Origin: Terriglobia bacterium
Lineage (GTDB): Bacteria > Acidobacteriota > Terriglobia > Bryobacterales > Bryobacteraceae
NCBI GenBank assembly: GCA_020073145.1
Contig: JAIQFS010000014.1
Span: 1 to 64,000, forward strand
Direction: 5' to 3'
DNA: 64,000 nt
The notes beneath the pieces are model-generated. The model was not told the origin of the DNA and ran no database searches. It saw nothing but the letters and a program-made list of their open reading frames with translations. Below, piece after piece: positions 36,454-44,465 of this stretch. The translations under genes were made by a program, and so were the position numbers. The stretch's first letter is position 1; each line of letters opens with the position of its first letter.

Positions 36454-37728
36454 TTACCCTTCCGTGAACCGCTCGAAATTGGCGCGGAACAGGCGGGTCA
36501 CGTCGCGGCAGACGTCGTCACGGGTAACCGCGCGGCCGTCCTGAGCCAGAAGGCGGTACGACTGAGCCAGCAGCGGCCCAATGGTGCGCCGGGTATTGCG
36601 CCATTTATAAATCACTTGTTCCAAAATCCGGGCATCGGAGTGCTGCGGGATGAAACTGGCGCCGAGCATCTCCAGCCGCTCGCGGGTGATTTCTTCGACT
36701 ATCGACGGATTATTCAAAAACCACCAGCAGCCGAACGGCATCAGGTTGGCGAACTTGCGCGCATAGACGCAGAGTTCGTGCTGATTCTCACGGCTGAGGA
36801 CGCTGACCAGAAACCGGTTTTCCGGGAACTCGCGGCACAACGTTTCCAGCGCCAGCAGGTCGGCCTTGCCCGCTGCGTCACCCGCCAGGCGCAAGGCGGG
36901 ATTGACCTGGCGGCGCACGCCGATCATCAGCGAAATCGGAACCTTCAAGTCGCGGCACGCCGGGAGGATGGCGCCTGCCAGCAGTTTCGTGCGGACATCG
37001 GCGGCCGGAAACCGGAAGGTATCGGGCAGAGAAACCGCCAGGTACACCGGCTTCATCCGGACCGCCCAGTCCGTCACAAAGCGCCGGACTTCCGCCAGGG
37101 TGGAGCCACCGGCGTCCGCTTCGACCGCATACCCTTTGGCGGCGAGACGTCCGCAGTGAGCGGACCAATCGTTCAAAATCCGGTCGAGCCGCAATGCTGC
37201 GTGAAAGCGCGGGTCCGGCTGGATGCCGCGGTTCCACCATTCCGTTTCGGTTTCATCCAGCGGGTCATTGGTCATGACCACGGCGCTGACCCCCGCCAGG
37301 TCCAACACGCGCGGGAGATACGCAGGCAGGCTCTGCGCCTGAAAGAATTCTCGGATGGGCGAGAGAGTGCGAGCGCGAGGGTCCAGCCCCAGCGCCGAGA
37401 GCACCGCCACCACGCCGCGCGCCGCCTCAGACACGGGCGTGTTCTCCACGAACAGAGTCTTCCAGATGAGGTCGGCTTGCCGCGTTTTGTCGAGGGCGAA
37501 GTACTGCTCCGGCGGGATGGGCGAAAAGCGGAACAGCTCCGCCTCCAGATAGTGGTACGTGAGCAGTTCGTCGATGCCCCAGAGCCCGAAGCCGCCAAAT
37601 TCCGGGGCAAACAGGTGGGTGTGAATGTCGATCACCGGCGTGGCGGCCAGGACTTCTTCCACCACGCGGCCCAACTCTTCGGCGGCGATCGGCCGGTCCA
37701 CGGGAGCCGCTACGGAACCCTCCATCAT
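36454..37728 (-). CDS. Uronate isomerase-like (UxaC-type) amidohydrolase-superfamily protein
   Basis: 424 aa. The metal-binding 'IDIHTHLFAPEFGGF' opens the barrel. 'LTYHYLEAELFRF' parallels the 'HYKWR.MR' stretch of UxaC, and the C-terminal 'CWWFLNNPSIVEEITRERLE' plus 'PQHSDARILEQVIYKWR' corresponds to the UxaC 'WWF...' and 'TDSRSF' regions. UxaC converts glucuronate or galacturonate to the ketouronate. This copy is divergent and may have another uronate or a methylated uronate as substrate. A GGAG site 6 nt before the ATG at 37728 fixes the start (a TTG one codon earlier is possible). It is the first gene of the run that continues with the ROK regulator and the corrinoid-type methyltransferases. 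Divergent from the IclR gene. Confidence 0.68.
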   Translation of the reverse strand: MMEGSVAAPVDRPIAAEELGRVVEEVLAATPVIDIHTHLFAPEFGGFGLWGIDELLTYHYLEAELFRFSPIPPEQYFALDKTRQADLIWKTLFVENTPVSEAARGVVAVLSALGLDPRARTLSPIREFFQAQSLPAYLPRVLDLAGVSAVVMTNDPLDETETEWWNRGIQPDPRFHAALRLDRILNDWSAHCGRLAAKGYAVEADAGGSTLAEVRRFVTDWAVRMKPVYLAVSLPDTFRFPAADVRTKLLAGAILPACRDLKVPISLMIGVRRQVNPALRLAGDAAGKADLLALETLCREFPENRFLVSVLSRENQHELCVYARKFANLMPFGCWWFLNNPSIVEEITRERLEMLGASFIPQHSDARILEQVIYKWRNTRRTIGPLLAQSYRLLAQDGRAVTRDDVCRDVTRLFRANFERFTEG

Positions 37729-37867
37729 CAATCGCTCCAGTATAGCTGGCGCCGGCGTTCAGCCAGGTTTAGTTCGACCCTACAACAAGATACCACGCGA
37801 CACCTTCCGGCGGCAGGGGAGCCCTGGAGTATACTGGCGCTTCGCGGCGGCGACGACCGCCCGTGTC

Positions 37868-38710
37868 ATGAAGGCTGCCACCAATTCGCTCGAACGCGCG
37901 CTGGCCATTCTGGAAATCCTGGAGGGAACTCCCGGCGGTCTGCGGAATGCGGAAATCAGCGCACGGATGCACATTCCGAAGAGCACCTGCTCCTACATCC
38001 TGGCCCGCCTGGAACAGAAAGGCTATCTCACGCGCGACAGCCACACGGGCCGCTACCGGATCGGTCTGACCACGGTGGCGCTGGCGCATGGCGCGCTGCG
38101 CGACATGGGGATTCGCTCGATTGCCGAGCCCGCACTCTATCGACTTGCGAGCGAGACCGGCCTGTCGGCCGGGATTGGTGTATTGGAACGAGGCCGGGTC
38201 TTGATCGTCGATCGTGTGGAGGGCGCCGAGTTCGTTCGCGACGCGGTGGAGATTGCGGCGGGCGCTCCGGACCCTTGGCCCGGCGTGGCGCGGAAGTACC
38301 GCATTCGGGCAGAGCGCGATATCGGACGCGAACTACCCGCGCACTCGACGGCATTGGGCAAGGTGCTGATGGCGCACCTGGCGCGGGAAGAAGCTCTGGC
38401 CCTGATCCCGGAGCGCGGGTTGGCCCGGCAGACGCGGAAGACCATCGTATCCAAAGCCCGCTTTATGGAAGAGCTGGCGCTGGTCCGGAAGCAGGGCTAT
38501 GCCACGGCAGACGAGGAGCACCACGCCGGAATCCGCTCCATCGCCGCCCCGATCTTCGGCGCTTCGTCAACCGTAACCGCCGCCGTCGCGCTGAATGGAG
38601 GCCTGGCGGAAGCGGCATGGCGGGAGCCGGCCGTGCTGGTGGAGCGGGTCAAGGCCGCCGGCCGGGAAATCTCCCGCCGGGCGCGCGTCCCGCGGCGTGC
38701 AATAGATTGA
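37868..38710 (+). CDS. IclR-family transcriptional regulator
   Basis: 280 aa. Winged helix at about 5-65 ('NSLERALAILEILEGTPGG', 'ISARMHIPKSTCSYILARLE') and a C-terminal IclR ligand domain ('HSTALGKVLMAHLAREEALA', 'VRKQGYATADEEHHAGIRSI', 'APIFGASSTVTAAVALNG'). The IclR family includes KdgR, which controls uronate and 2-keto-3-deoxygluconate genes. It is divergent from the uronate-isomerase-like gene, the usual layout for a regulator and its target. The ATG has no strong ribosome site; a TATACT box lies 32 bp upstream. Target and ligand are inference. Confidence 0.9.
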   Translation: MKAATNSLERALAILEILEGTPGGLRNAEISARMHIPKSTCSYILARLEQKGYLTRDSHTGRYRIGLTTVALAHGALRDMGIRSIAEPALYRLASETGLSAGIGVLERGRVLIVDRVEGAEFVRDAVEIAAGAPDPWPGVARKYRIRAERDIGRELPAHSTALGKVLMAHLAREEALALIPERGLARQTRKTIVSKARFMEELALVRKQGYATADEEHHAGIRSIAAPIFGASSTVTAAVALNGGLAEAAWREPAVLVERVKAAGREISRRARVPRRAID

Positions 38711-38768
38711 ACAGAGGATTGAAGCGCCCGCCGCTTTCCGTTACACTTCCAGACCGAGGAGTCGCTGA

Positions 38769-39200
38769 ATGACAAAACCATGGACTGCGGCGTGCCTGTT
38801 GGCCTCCTGGATGCTGGTGGCCATGCCGGCCGGGGCCCATCACTCGTTTGGAGCTGAGTACGACGCCAACAAACCCATCACGCTGACGGGCGTCGTCACG
38901 AAGGTCGAGTGGACCAACCCGCACATCCACTTTTATATGGACGTGAAGGGCAGCAACGGCGCAGTGGCCAACTGGAAGTTTGAAGGATTCCCGCCGAACG
39001 TCCTCTACCGGACGGGCTGGAAGCGCGACGTCACCATGAAGCCGGGGGACACGGTGACGGTGTTCGCCTGGCGCTCGCGGGACGGCACGAACTGGGCGCA
39101 CGCGCGGCAAGTCACGTTCAGCGACGGCAAGAAGCTGTTTTCCGGGCCTCCGTCCGGCACCGGCGATGGCGGCAATGTGCCGGCCGTCGCCGAGCCGTAA
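38769..39200 (+). CDS. Small exported DUF6152-type protein
   Basis: 143 aa. Signal peptide at 1-24 ending 'MPAGAHHSFGAEYD'. The mature start 'HHSFGAEYDANKPITLTGVV' followed by 'KVEWTNPHIHFYMDVK' is the DUF6152 pattern, a small beta-rich exported family common in Acidobacteriota and Proteobacteria. Function is unknown. A 'gaggag' ribosome site lies 7 nt before the ATG. The next gene, also exported, starts 23 bp later. Confidence 0.85.
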   Translation: MTKPWTAACLLASWMLVAMPAGAHHSFGAEYDANKPITLTGVVTKVEWTNPHIHFYMDVKGSNGAVANWKFEGFPPNVLYRTGWKRDVTMKPGDTVTVFAWRSRDGTNWAHARQVTFSDGKKLFSGPPSGTGDGGNVPAVAEP

Positions 39201-39223
39201 TCGGCCGGAATGAGGAGGGAAGC

Positions 39224-40048
39224 ATGAAACATCTCATGGCGATCGGCATCGCTCTCGCGTTCAGCGCTCCGGCGGCGTTTCCGCAGCGCGCAGCGTCGAT
39301 TCCGCGCGGGGCCGACGGCAAGCCGGATTTCACCGGGGTTTGGCAGGCCGGCAGCAATCGGCGTGGAACCTGGGAAGAGGCCAATGCCAGCGGCGCGCTC
39401 GGCGGTCCCGGCGGCTTTCCCCCGGGAGAGGGGCAGGGCGCGGCCAAGCAGGCGCCGCCGCGAGCGCCCGCGCGGGAACCGGCCCCCTATCAGCCCTGGG
39501 CGGCCAAAAAGGTGCTGGAGTCGTTCAATCGCCGCGCCATCGACGATCCCCAAGCCCAATGCCTCCTGCCCGGTGTGCCGCGCGTCACCACCGTGGGGCT
39601 GTTTCCCATGCAGATCGTCCAGACGCCTCAGACCATCGTGATGCTGTATGAGTATCTCAACGTCTTCCGCACCATCCCCATCAACGCCAAGCACCCGGAC
39701 GACCTGGAACCCACATTCATGGGCGACTCGGTGGGGCACTGGGAAGGCGACACGCTGGTCGTGGACGTGACCAGCTTCAACGACCGGACCTGGCTAGTCG
39801 GCACCGGAACGTTTCACAGCGACGCGCTGCACGTTACCGAGCGCTACACGCGCGTGGATGCCGACACGATCCAGTACGAAGCGACCATGGTCGATCCCAT
39901 GGTGCTCACCAAGCCTTGGGTATTCCGTACCACCATCATGAAGCGCGACGGCACCCGCTTGCGGGAATACGAATGCCAGGAGAACAACCAGGACCGCGAG
40001 CAGTACGAGAAGCTTCTGAAAGACGAGTCCGTATTCCGCCGGAAATAG
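39224..40048 (+). CDS. Exported protein of unknown function ('DGKPDFTGVWQ' type)
   Basis: 274 aa. Signal peptide at 1-20. The mature protein begins 'RGADGKPDFTGVWQAGSN', the usual opening of a large family of exported acidobacterial proteins, and continues with 'DPQAQCLLPGVPRVTT', 'FRTIPINAKHPDD', 'PTFMGDSVGHWEGDTLVVDV' and 'RYTRVDADTIQYEATMVDP', which suggest a beta-barrel (lipocalin-like) fold. It is often next to DUF6152 genes, as here. A strong 'gaggagg' ribosome site precedes it. Function unknown. Confidence 0.8.
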   Translation: MKHLMAIGIALAFSAPAAFPQRAASIPRGADGKPDFTGVWQAGSNRRGTWEEANASGALGGPGGFPPGEGQGAAKQAPPRAPAREPAPYQPWAAKKVLESFNRRAIDDPQAQCLLPGVPRVTTVGLFPMQIVQTPQTIVMLYEYLNVFRTIPINAKHPDDLEPTFMGDSVGHWEGDTLVVDVTSFNDRTWLVGTGTFHSDALHVTERYTRVDADTIQYEATMVDPMVLTKPWVFRTTIMKRDGTRLREYECQENNQDREQYEKLLKDESVFRRK

Positions 40049-40052
40049 AAAG

Positions 40053-40826
40053 TTAGCGCGGCTCCATGCCCTTGGCCTGATACACGGGCGCGGCGGCGGA
40101 CCCTTTGAGAAACCGAAGCAGCGCTTTGGCAGCCGCGGCGTTGCTGGCCTTGGCGCTCACGCCACCGGAGAAGTTGACGTAGTTCTGGACTTCACCGGGC
40201 AGCGGGCCGACCAGCGTCACCCCCGGCGCCGGCAGGATTTCGCTGACCAGAGTGAGAATATACTCCGCGCCGCCGGCTTGCACGCGGGCATTCGCCGCCA
40301 CGGACCCCGATTCGAGCAGTGTCTTGGCCTTCATCTCATCGCCGATTCCGAACCGCTGGAACATCTGTTCGAGGTAGACGCGGCTGGCGCCATCCCGCGC
40401 GAAGGTGATGGATTTGGCATTGTGCAGCGCCTGTTTGAGCGCGCCCGGCGTGCGAATGTCGGGCTTGGATGCGCCCGTGCGCATGCCCACGCCAATTCCG
40501 CAACGGGCCAGGTCGGTGCGCGAATCGGCGGCCAGCTTGCCTTCCTTCAGCAAATCGGCGACGGCTTCGGAGGTGAGCACGGTGACGTCGAAGTTCTCGC
40601 CCGCCTCGATGCGCTGCTTGAGCCCGGTAGTGGTCCCGAACTGGAAGGCCAGAGGATGCCCGAGGGCTCGCTCGAGTTGCGGCCGCAGGTCATCGATGAC
40701 GGCTTTCATGCCATTGGAGACGAAGGCGTGGACTTCCGTTCCCTGCGCCGCCGCCGGGCGCGCCGAGAACATCACCAACCCTAGGGCGCCGGCCGCGAAC
40801 AGGGCCGTTGTGGAGCGCGTCTTCAT
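40053..40826 (-). CDS. ModA-like extracellular solute-binding protein
   Basis: 257 aa. Signal peptide at 1-27 ('ALGLVMFSARPAAAQG'). The mature part shows the molybdate-binding (type II periplasmic) pattern: 'HAFVSNGMKAVIDDLRPQLE', 'FGTTTGLKQRIEAGENFDVTV', 'ITFARDGASRVYLEQMFQRFGI' and 'GAEYILTLVSEILPAPGV'. No modB or modC genes are adjacent, so it is an orphan. It could supply oxyanion to a distant transporter or bind another small anion. It converges on the exported protein gene with a 4-bp gap. The start was chosen at the signal peptide; upstream in-frame sequence is not homologous. Confidence 0.8.
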   Translation of the reverse strand: MKTRSTTALFAAGALGLVMFSARPAAAQGTEVHAFVSNGMKAVIDDLRPQLERALGHPLAFQFGTTTGLKQRIEAGENFDVTVLTSEAVADLLKEGKLAADSRTDLARCGIGVGMRTGASKPDIRTPGALKQALHNAKSITFARDGASRVYLEQMFQRFGIGDEMKAKTLLESGSVAANARVQAGGAEYILTLVSEILPAPGVTLVGPLPGEVQNYVNFSGGVSAKASNAAAAKALLRFLKGSAAAPVYQAKGMEPR

Positions 40827-40977
40827 AAAACCTCCCGCTTGCCTCCGAAGATGATGGGCGGTTGCGGAGGCGAATCCAGCTGTCTGCGCCGCGCCAATCG
40901 TTAGCATTCTGGCACATCCGTCAACGGGATGCACACCCGGTTGGCCGTTGTGGCGGAACAGTCTCGAAGATCTCTCC

Positions 40978-41313
40978 TCAGTACCTCGGCACGCCCGGAT
41001 CCACGTTGGTGGACCAGCGATCAATGCCCCCGGTCATGTTGGTCAGGTTCCGGTGGCCGCGCTCCGCCAGCGCCAAGGCCACTCGCATGCTGCGGATCCC
41101 GTGATGGCAGAAGAGGACCAGCGCCTGGTCTTTGGGCAGCCGGTCAACCCAGTCCGCCGCCCGGCTCATCGGACAGACCAGCACCTCGGGCAGCGCGGCG
41201 ATCGCGATCTCCTCGGGCTCCCGCACATCGACCAGCAGCAGATCCTCGCCGTTTTGCAGGCGTTGCTGGATCTCCTCCGGAGTCGCTTGCTGGATCGGTG
41301 GGGCCGCGCTCAT
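40978..41313 (-). CDS. Single-domain rhodanese
   Basis: 111 aa, cytosolic. The rhodanese fold shows 'LLLVDVREPEEIAIAAL' and the active-site loop 'LFCHHGIRS' with Cys69, and ends 'NLTNMTGGIDRW'. It would carry sulfur as a persulfide. It stands alone about 150 bp upstream of the ModA-like gene in the same direction. Partner unknown. Confidence 0.88.
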   Translation of the reverse strand: MSAAPPIQQATPEEIQQRLQNGEDLLLVDVREPEEIAIAALPEVLVCPMSRAADWVDRLPKDQALVLFCHHGIRSMRVALALAERGHRNLTNMTGGIDRWSTNVDPGVPRY

Positions 41314-41503
41314 ATTCCCTGGAAGACGCTCAGTCCAGACTATCCTAGGGGCGAGCCTGCCCAGCCGTCAAGGGCCAGCGGCACAGGACTGAATTCCGGG
41401 GGCCTTGAGCGGGCTCCGGCGATTTCAGCCATGATTGGCGTGATTTCGAGAGCGGCCTCGCTTATCATGAGGCTGATTCGGTTGTGGACAGTTGAGGAGG
41501 ACT

Positions 41504-43654
41504 ATGTCGTATTTACGCAGCGAGTCTGTCCAGGCGGGCGGGCTCTCGAAACCGGCCGAGGTTCGATTGCGGTTTCTCGGTGCCGCGGTGATGGGGCTCA
41601 TCGCCGCAGCGGGGGCGCCCCCGGCGTGGGGCCAATCTTCCTGTCACGTCGTTCCGGTCCAGAGCGGCGCAACGCCGCCGAGGGCGGGAAACAATGCCGA
41701 GGCCATTTCAGCAAAACTGGACGGCATCCAGAGCGGCATCGGCGTCAAGGCCCTCGACCGGTCCACTCTGCTGGTATGCGCCGACGCGGCGACCACGGCG
41801 GAGTTGGTCAAAGCGGTCGAACGCCTGTCAGCCGACGGGAGCCCAGCTCCGGAGCCTTCTGACGGGCATTCCGTCCGACTGTTCTTCAATCGCGATGCCG
41901 CCAGCATCGCCACCGCCCTGAGCGGTATTTTCAAAGACCTGAAAATCCAAGCGCTGGGCTCGGACACGCTCGTTTTTCAAACCAGCGATCGCAATCAGGA
42001 GAAGAACATTCATGAACTGAGACGCTGGATCTCGATCCTCGATTCCCCGCGTCCGGAGGTTTCGCTGAACATCTGGAGCGTTCAGCTGAGCTCCCATAAA
42101 CGCGAGGCGGTCGCTTCCGAATCGGAAGCGGTGCAGAGCACCGTCTCGCAATACAACTACCAGCTGCAGAGCGCACTGGAACGGGCCTGGAAGCAACTGG
42201 ACAGCCGGCGGCGCGACGCCACCGCGTTTTTCGATCCAATCTTCGTGAGTTATGTGACCACCCCGTATGGTCCGGGGGCCGGCAGCGCGTACCGGGCGAC
42301 GCTCGACGACCCCCGCCGGCCGGCGCGCTGCGACCCGCCGGGCTATTGCCTCGGCTTTGAAGGCGCATTCAACCCACTGCAGCCCGCTCTGACTCACATG
42401 CTGGGTGTGCTGTCGGCCGCCAAGGAACCCATCCAGAATGCCGCCGACAGCTTCGTGAATGCCCTGGAGAATCGAATGACGACGCCAGCCGGCGACGCGA
42501 CCGCGGACTGCGAGGCGGCTGACGACAATGCCCTTCCTGACGGCCAACCGGCCATCCCCACTCCGGCGTTCCATTGCCTGCGGCAACAGCTCCACGACAG
42601 CCTCAGCCCCAAACGCAAGGCGCTCCTGCGCCGGGCGATCGCGGACTTTCTGTTTCAGTACAAGATCTCCATGCAGTATCCGCACGACTTGAGCCCGTAC
42701 GATTTTTCGACCAGCGCCCAGGCTCTCGATAACCAGTTCGACCCGCTGCTGGTGGCGTTCAATCGGGATATTGCCGCGTACCTCCGTCATCTGCAGCGGC
42801 GCGTTGCCGAACGGACGAAGGGCTCCGCGGTGACGTTAAGTTCGTACGGGATTGTGACGGCGCGGACGATTTCCGGCGTCGAATCCGAGCTCGATTCCAC
42901 CACTCAGAACTCGTTTAAGAATACGCCGCCGCCGTTGGTGCAGGACTTCGTCGCCCAATTAGGAAAAGCCGAGGCCGCCGGCGGCACGACCGACTTGATG
43001 AAGGCCAATCTGCCCGCCCACGCGGCCACCGCGCTCGCCGCTTTCTTGAACTCCGGACAGAGCTCGACGGTCACCATCGGGCGGGCGTTGAATCTGAAGA
43101 TCACTCCAGTGAGCCTGCAGGGCGCCAGCTCCGCGGAATTGAAGCTCCATCTGGAAAGTAAGGATGACGGCACTCCGCAAGTGGTCGCCCCCGATGGCAC
43201 AGCCAAGAACGACACCACCGACCGCGTCTCCAGCCAGACCGTCGACACCAGCATCCGGGTCGAATCCTTGAAACTCTTCGAGGTGTCCTCTTTCTCGGCC
43301 GGCATGAGTCACGGGCGCGACCCCATTCCTCTGCTCCCGCCCCTGGTTCGTCTGCCCTATATCGGCAGCTTCCTGCAGTTGAACCGGTCCCCGGCGTCGA
43401 GCTACCACCAGACGTTCGCGATTGTCAGCGCCGTCGTGGTTCCGACCGCGTCCGATATGCTCAATGGATTGCGCTTCCTGACGGACAACGACCCTCACGG
43501 CGTTCCGTACAATGAGCCGCCGGTTTCAGCCGAAGACATCCGCTATTTCCATCAGAAGGAACTGGCTTGCATCGTCGCGGAAGCAAACCCCGCGGACGAG
43601 ATCCCGTATCAGGAGCAATGCCAGAAGCTGCAGATGCCACGGCCGAGCCGATAG
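41504..43654 (+). CDS. Exported secretin-like protein (N1-like domains plus degenerate secretin C-terminus)
   Basis: 716 aa from the ATG that follows a 'gaggagg' site. Residues about 25-45 are a signal peptide ('AAVMGLIAAAGAPPAWGQ'). Residues about 60-185 hold two units resembling the N1 ring-building domains of secretins ('NAEAISAKLDGIQSGIGVKAL'-like and 'RDAASIATALSGIFKDLKIQ', each ending in a 'DRNQEKNIHELRRWISILD' helix), followed by 'PEVSLNIWSVQLSS'. The C-terminus 'DPIPLLPPLVRLPYIGSFLQ' then 'HQTFAIVSAVVVPTASDML' resembles the 'VPLLGDIPxxGxLF...LLIFLTPxIV' end of secretins. The middle (about 200-500) is unusual and partly helical. No other secretion genes are near. Function unknown. Confidence 0.6.
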   Translation: MSYLRSESVQAGGLSKPAEVRLRFLGAAVMGLIAAAGAPPAWGQSSCHVVPVQSGATPPRAGNNAEAISAKLDGIQSGIGVKALDRSTLLVCADAATTAELVKAVERLSADGSPAPEPSDGHSVRLFFNRDAASIATALSGIFKDLKIQALGSDTLVFQTSDRNQEKNIHELRRWISILDSPRPEVSLNIWSVQLSSHKREAVASESEAVQSTVSQYNYQLQSALERAWKQLDSRRRDATAFFDPIFVSYVTTPYGPGAGSAYRATLDDPRRPARCDPPGYCLGFEGAFNPLQPALTHMLGVLSAAKEPIQNAADSFVNALENRMTTPAGDATADCEAADDNALPDGQPAIPTPAFHCLRQQLHDSLSPKRKALLRRAIADFLFQYKISMQYPHDLSPYDFSTSAQALDNQFDPLLVAFNRDIAAYLRHLQRRVAERTKGSAVTLSSYGIVTARTISGVESELDSTTQNSFKNTPPPLVQDFVAQLGKAEAAGGTTDLMKANLPAHAATALAAFLNSGQSSTVTIGRALNLKITPVSLQGASSAELKLHLESKDDGTPQVVAPDGTAKNDTTDRVSSQTVDTSIRVESLKLFEVSSFSAGMSHGRDPIPLLPPLVRLPYIGSFLQLNRSPASSYHQTFAIVSAVVVPTASDMLNGLRFLTDNDPHGVPYNEPPVSAEDIRYFHQKELACIVAEANPADEIPYQEQCQKLQMPRPSR

Positions 43655-44062
43655 CCCGCCGCGCCTTGCGTCGCGTTATCGAATTCAGATCGGGCCTCCC
43701 GGAGACGATCGCCGCATGGCCCCATCGCCTTGCCGGCACAGCGGATTGGTATGCCAAACCGTTCTGCAGTCAAGCCAGTATTTTCGTCGAGAGGTGATCC
43801 ACCGCATTCACAACGGACTTCCAGGAACTCGAACCGATCTCGCAGTTCATTGCAACTGCAGAACTGAGGAGATTCCTGGAGGAACGGCTCGTTCGGAAGT
43901 TCTGATGCTCAATAGAGCTGACGGCTCCTAACCATAGACGCACACCAATGGATACCGGATGCGTTGCGGACGTCCATGAAGGCATCCAGAGCATGATCGA
44001 GGAACCGCCGGGCATGTTCATGCCGGCGATCGCCGCGACCGACTGGGGCGCTGATCCGATTG
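43655..44062. other. Intergenic stretch with possible coding remnants
   Basis: About 410 bp between the secretin-like gene and the VKOR-like gene. On the plus strand one frame gives about 35 codons after a stop (from about 43798) reading 'TDFQELEPISQFIATAELRR' and onward to a TGA at 43903-43905. The same frame then continues to a 40-codon ORF starting at 43948 ('MDTGCVADVHEGIQSMIEEP') and ending at 44070. These read more like protein than the other frames do, but I recognise no family, and they may be a broken gene. Confidence 0.3.
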
Positions 44063-44066
44063 CTCG

Positions 44067-44465
44067 CTAAAGGGCAAAAGCCGCCCATACCAGGAGCGGC
44101 ACAAGACCAGTGGTGAGCATGCAGTAGAAACAGTAAGCACCCAGTCGAGTCATGTCCACAACACCAAGTCCATTCGCCAGGGCAGCCACTACGGCAACGA
44201 GCCGGATCCCGTATCGAACCCATGTAGCATGAGGATTGACGAACGCGAGGACGATCAGCAGACTGTAGAGGCCGGCTGCGATGAAGCCATCCGGGATGCC
44301 GAAAGGCCGGGCGAACGGCGCATCGGCGACTGCTTCACACCCGTGCTTCAAGAGCGGACAGCTCATGTGTTCGATGGCGCGCACCTGGTAGGCCGCTACA
44401 TACAGCATGGCCACTCCACTGAGGGCGGAGATCGCTGTCAGGGCGTGGCGCGCCGTCAGTACCAT
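44067..44465 (-). CDS. VKOR-like integral membrane thiol oxidoreductase
   Basis: 132 aa, four predicted transmembrane helices. It has the paired cysteines of vitamin K epoxide reductase-family proteins: C36 and C43 in 'SCPLLKHGCEAVADAP', then 'FGIPDGFIAAGLYSLL' (the family's G-P...G...Y segment), and the redox CxxC C112/C115 in 'YCFYCMLTT'. VKOR-family proteins pass electrons from a disulfide-forming protein to a quinone. ATG is preferred (GGAG at 6 nt); it overlaps the methyltransferase stop as TGATG. A GTG one codon upstream is also possible. Last gene of the radical SAM operon, where it may make or break a disulfide needed by the pathway (inference). Confidence 0.8.
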   Translation of the reverse strand: MVLTARHALTAISALSGVAMLYVAAYQVRAIEHMSCPLLKHGCEAVADAPFARPFGIPDGFIAAGLYSLLIVLAFVNPHATWVRYGIRLVAVVAALANGLGVVDMTRLGAYCFYCMLTTGLVPLLVWAAFAL

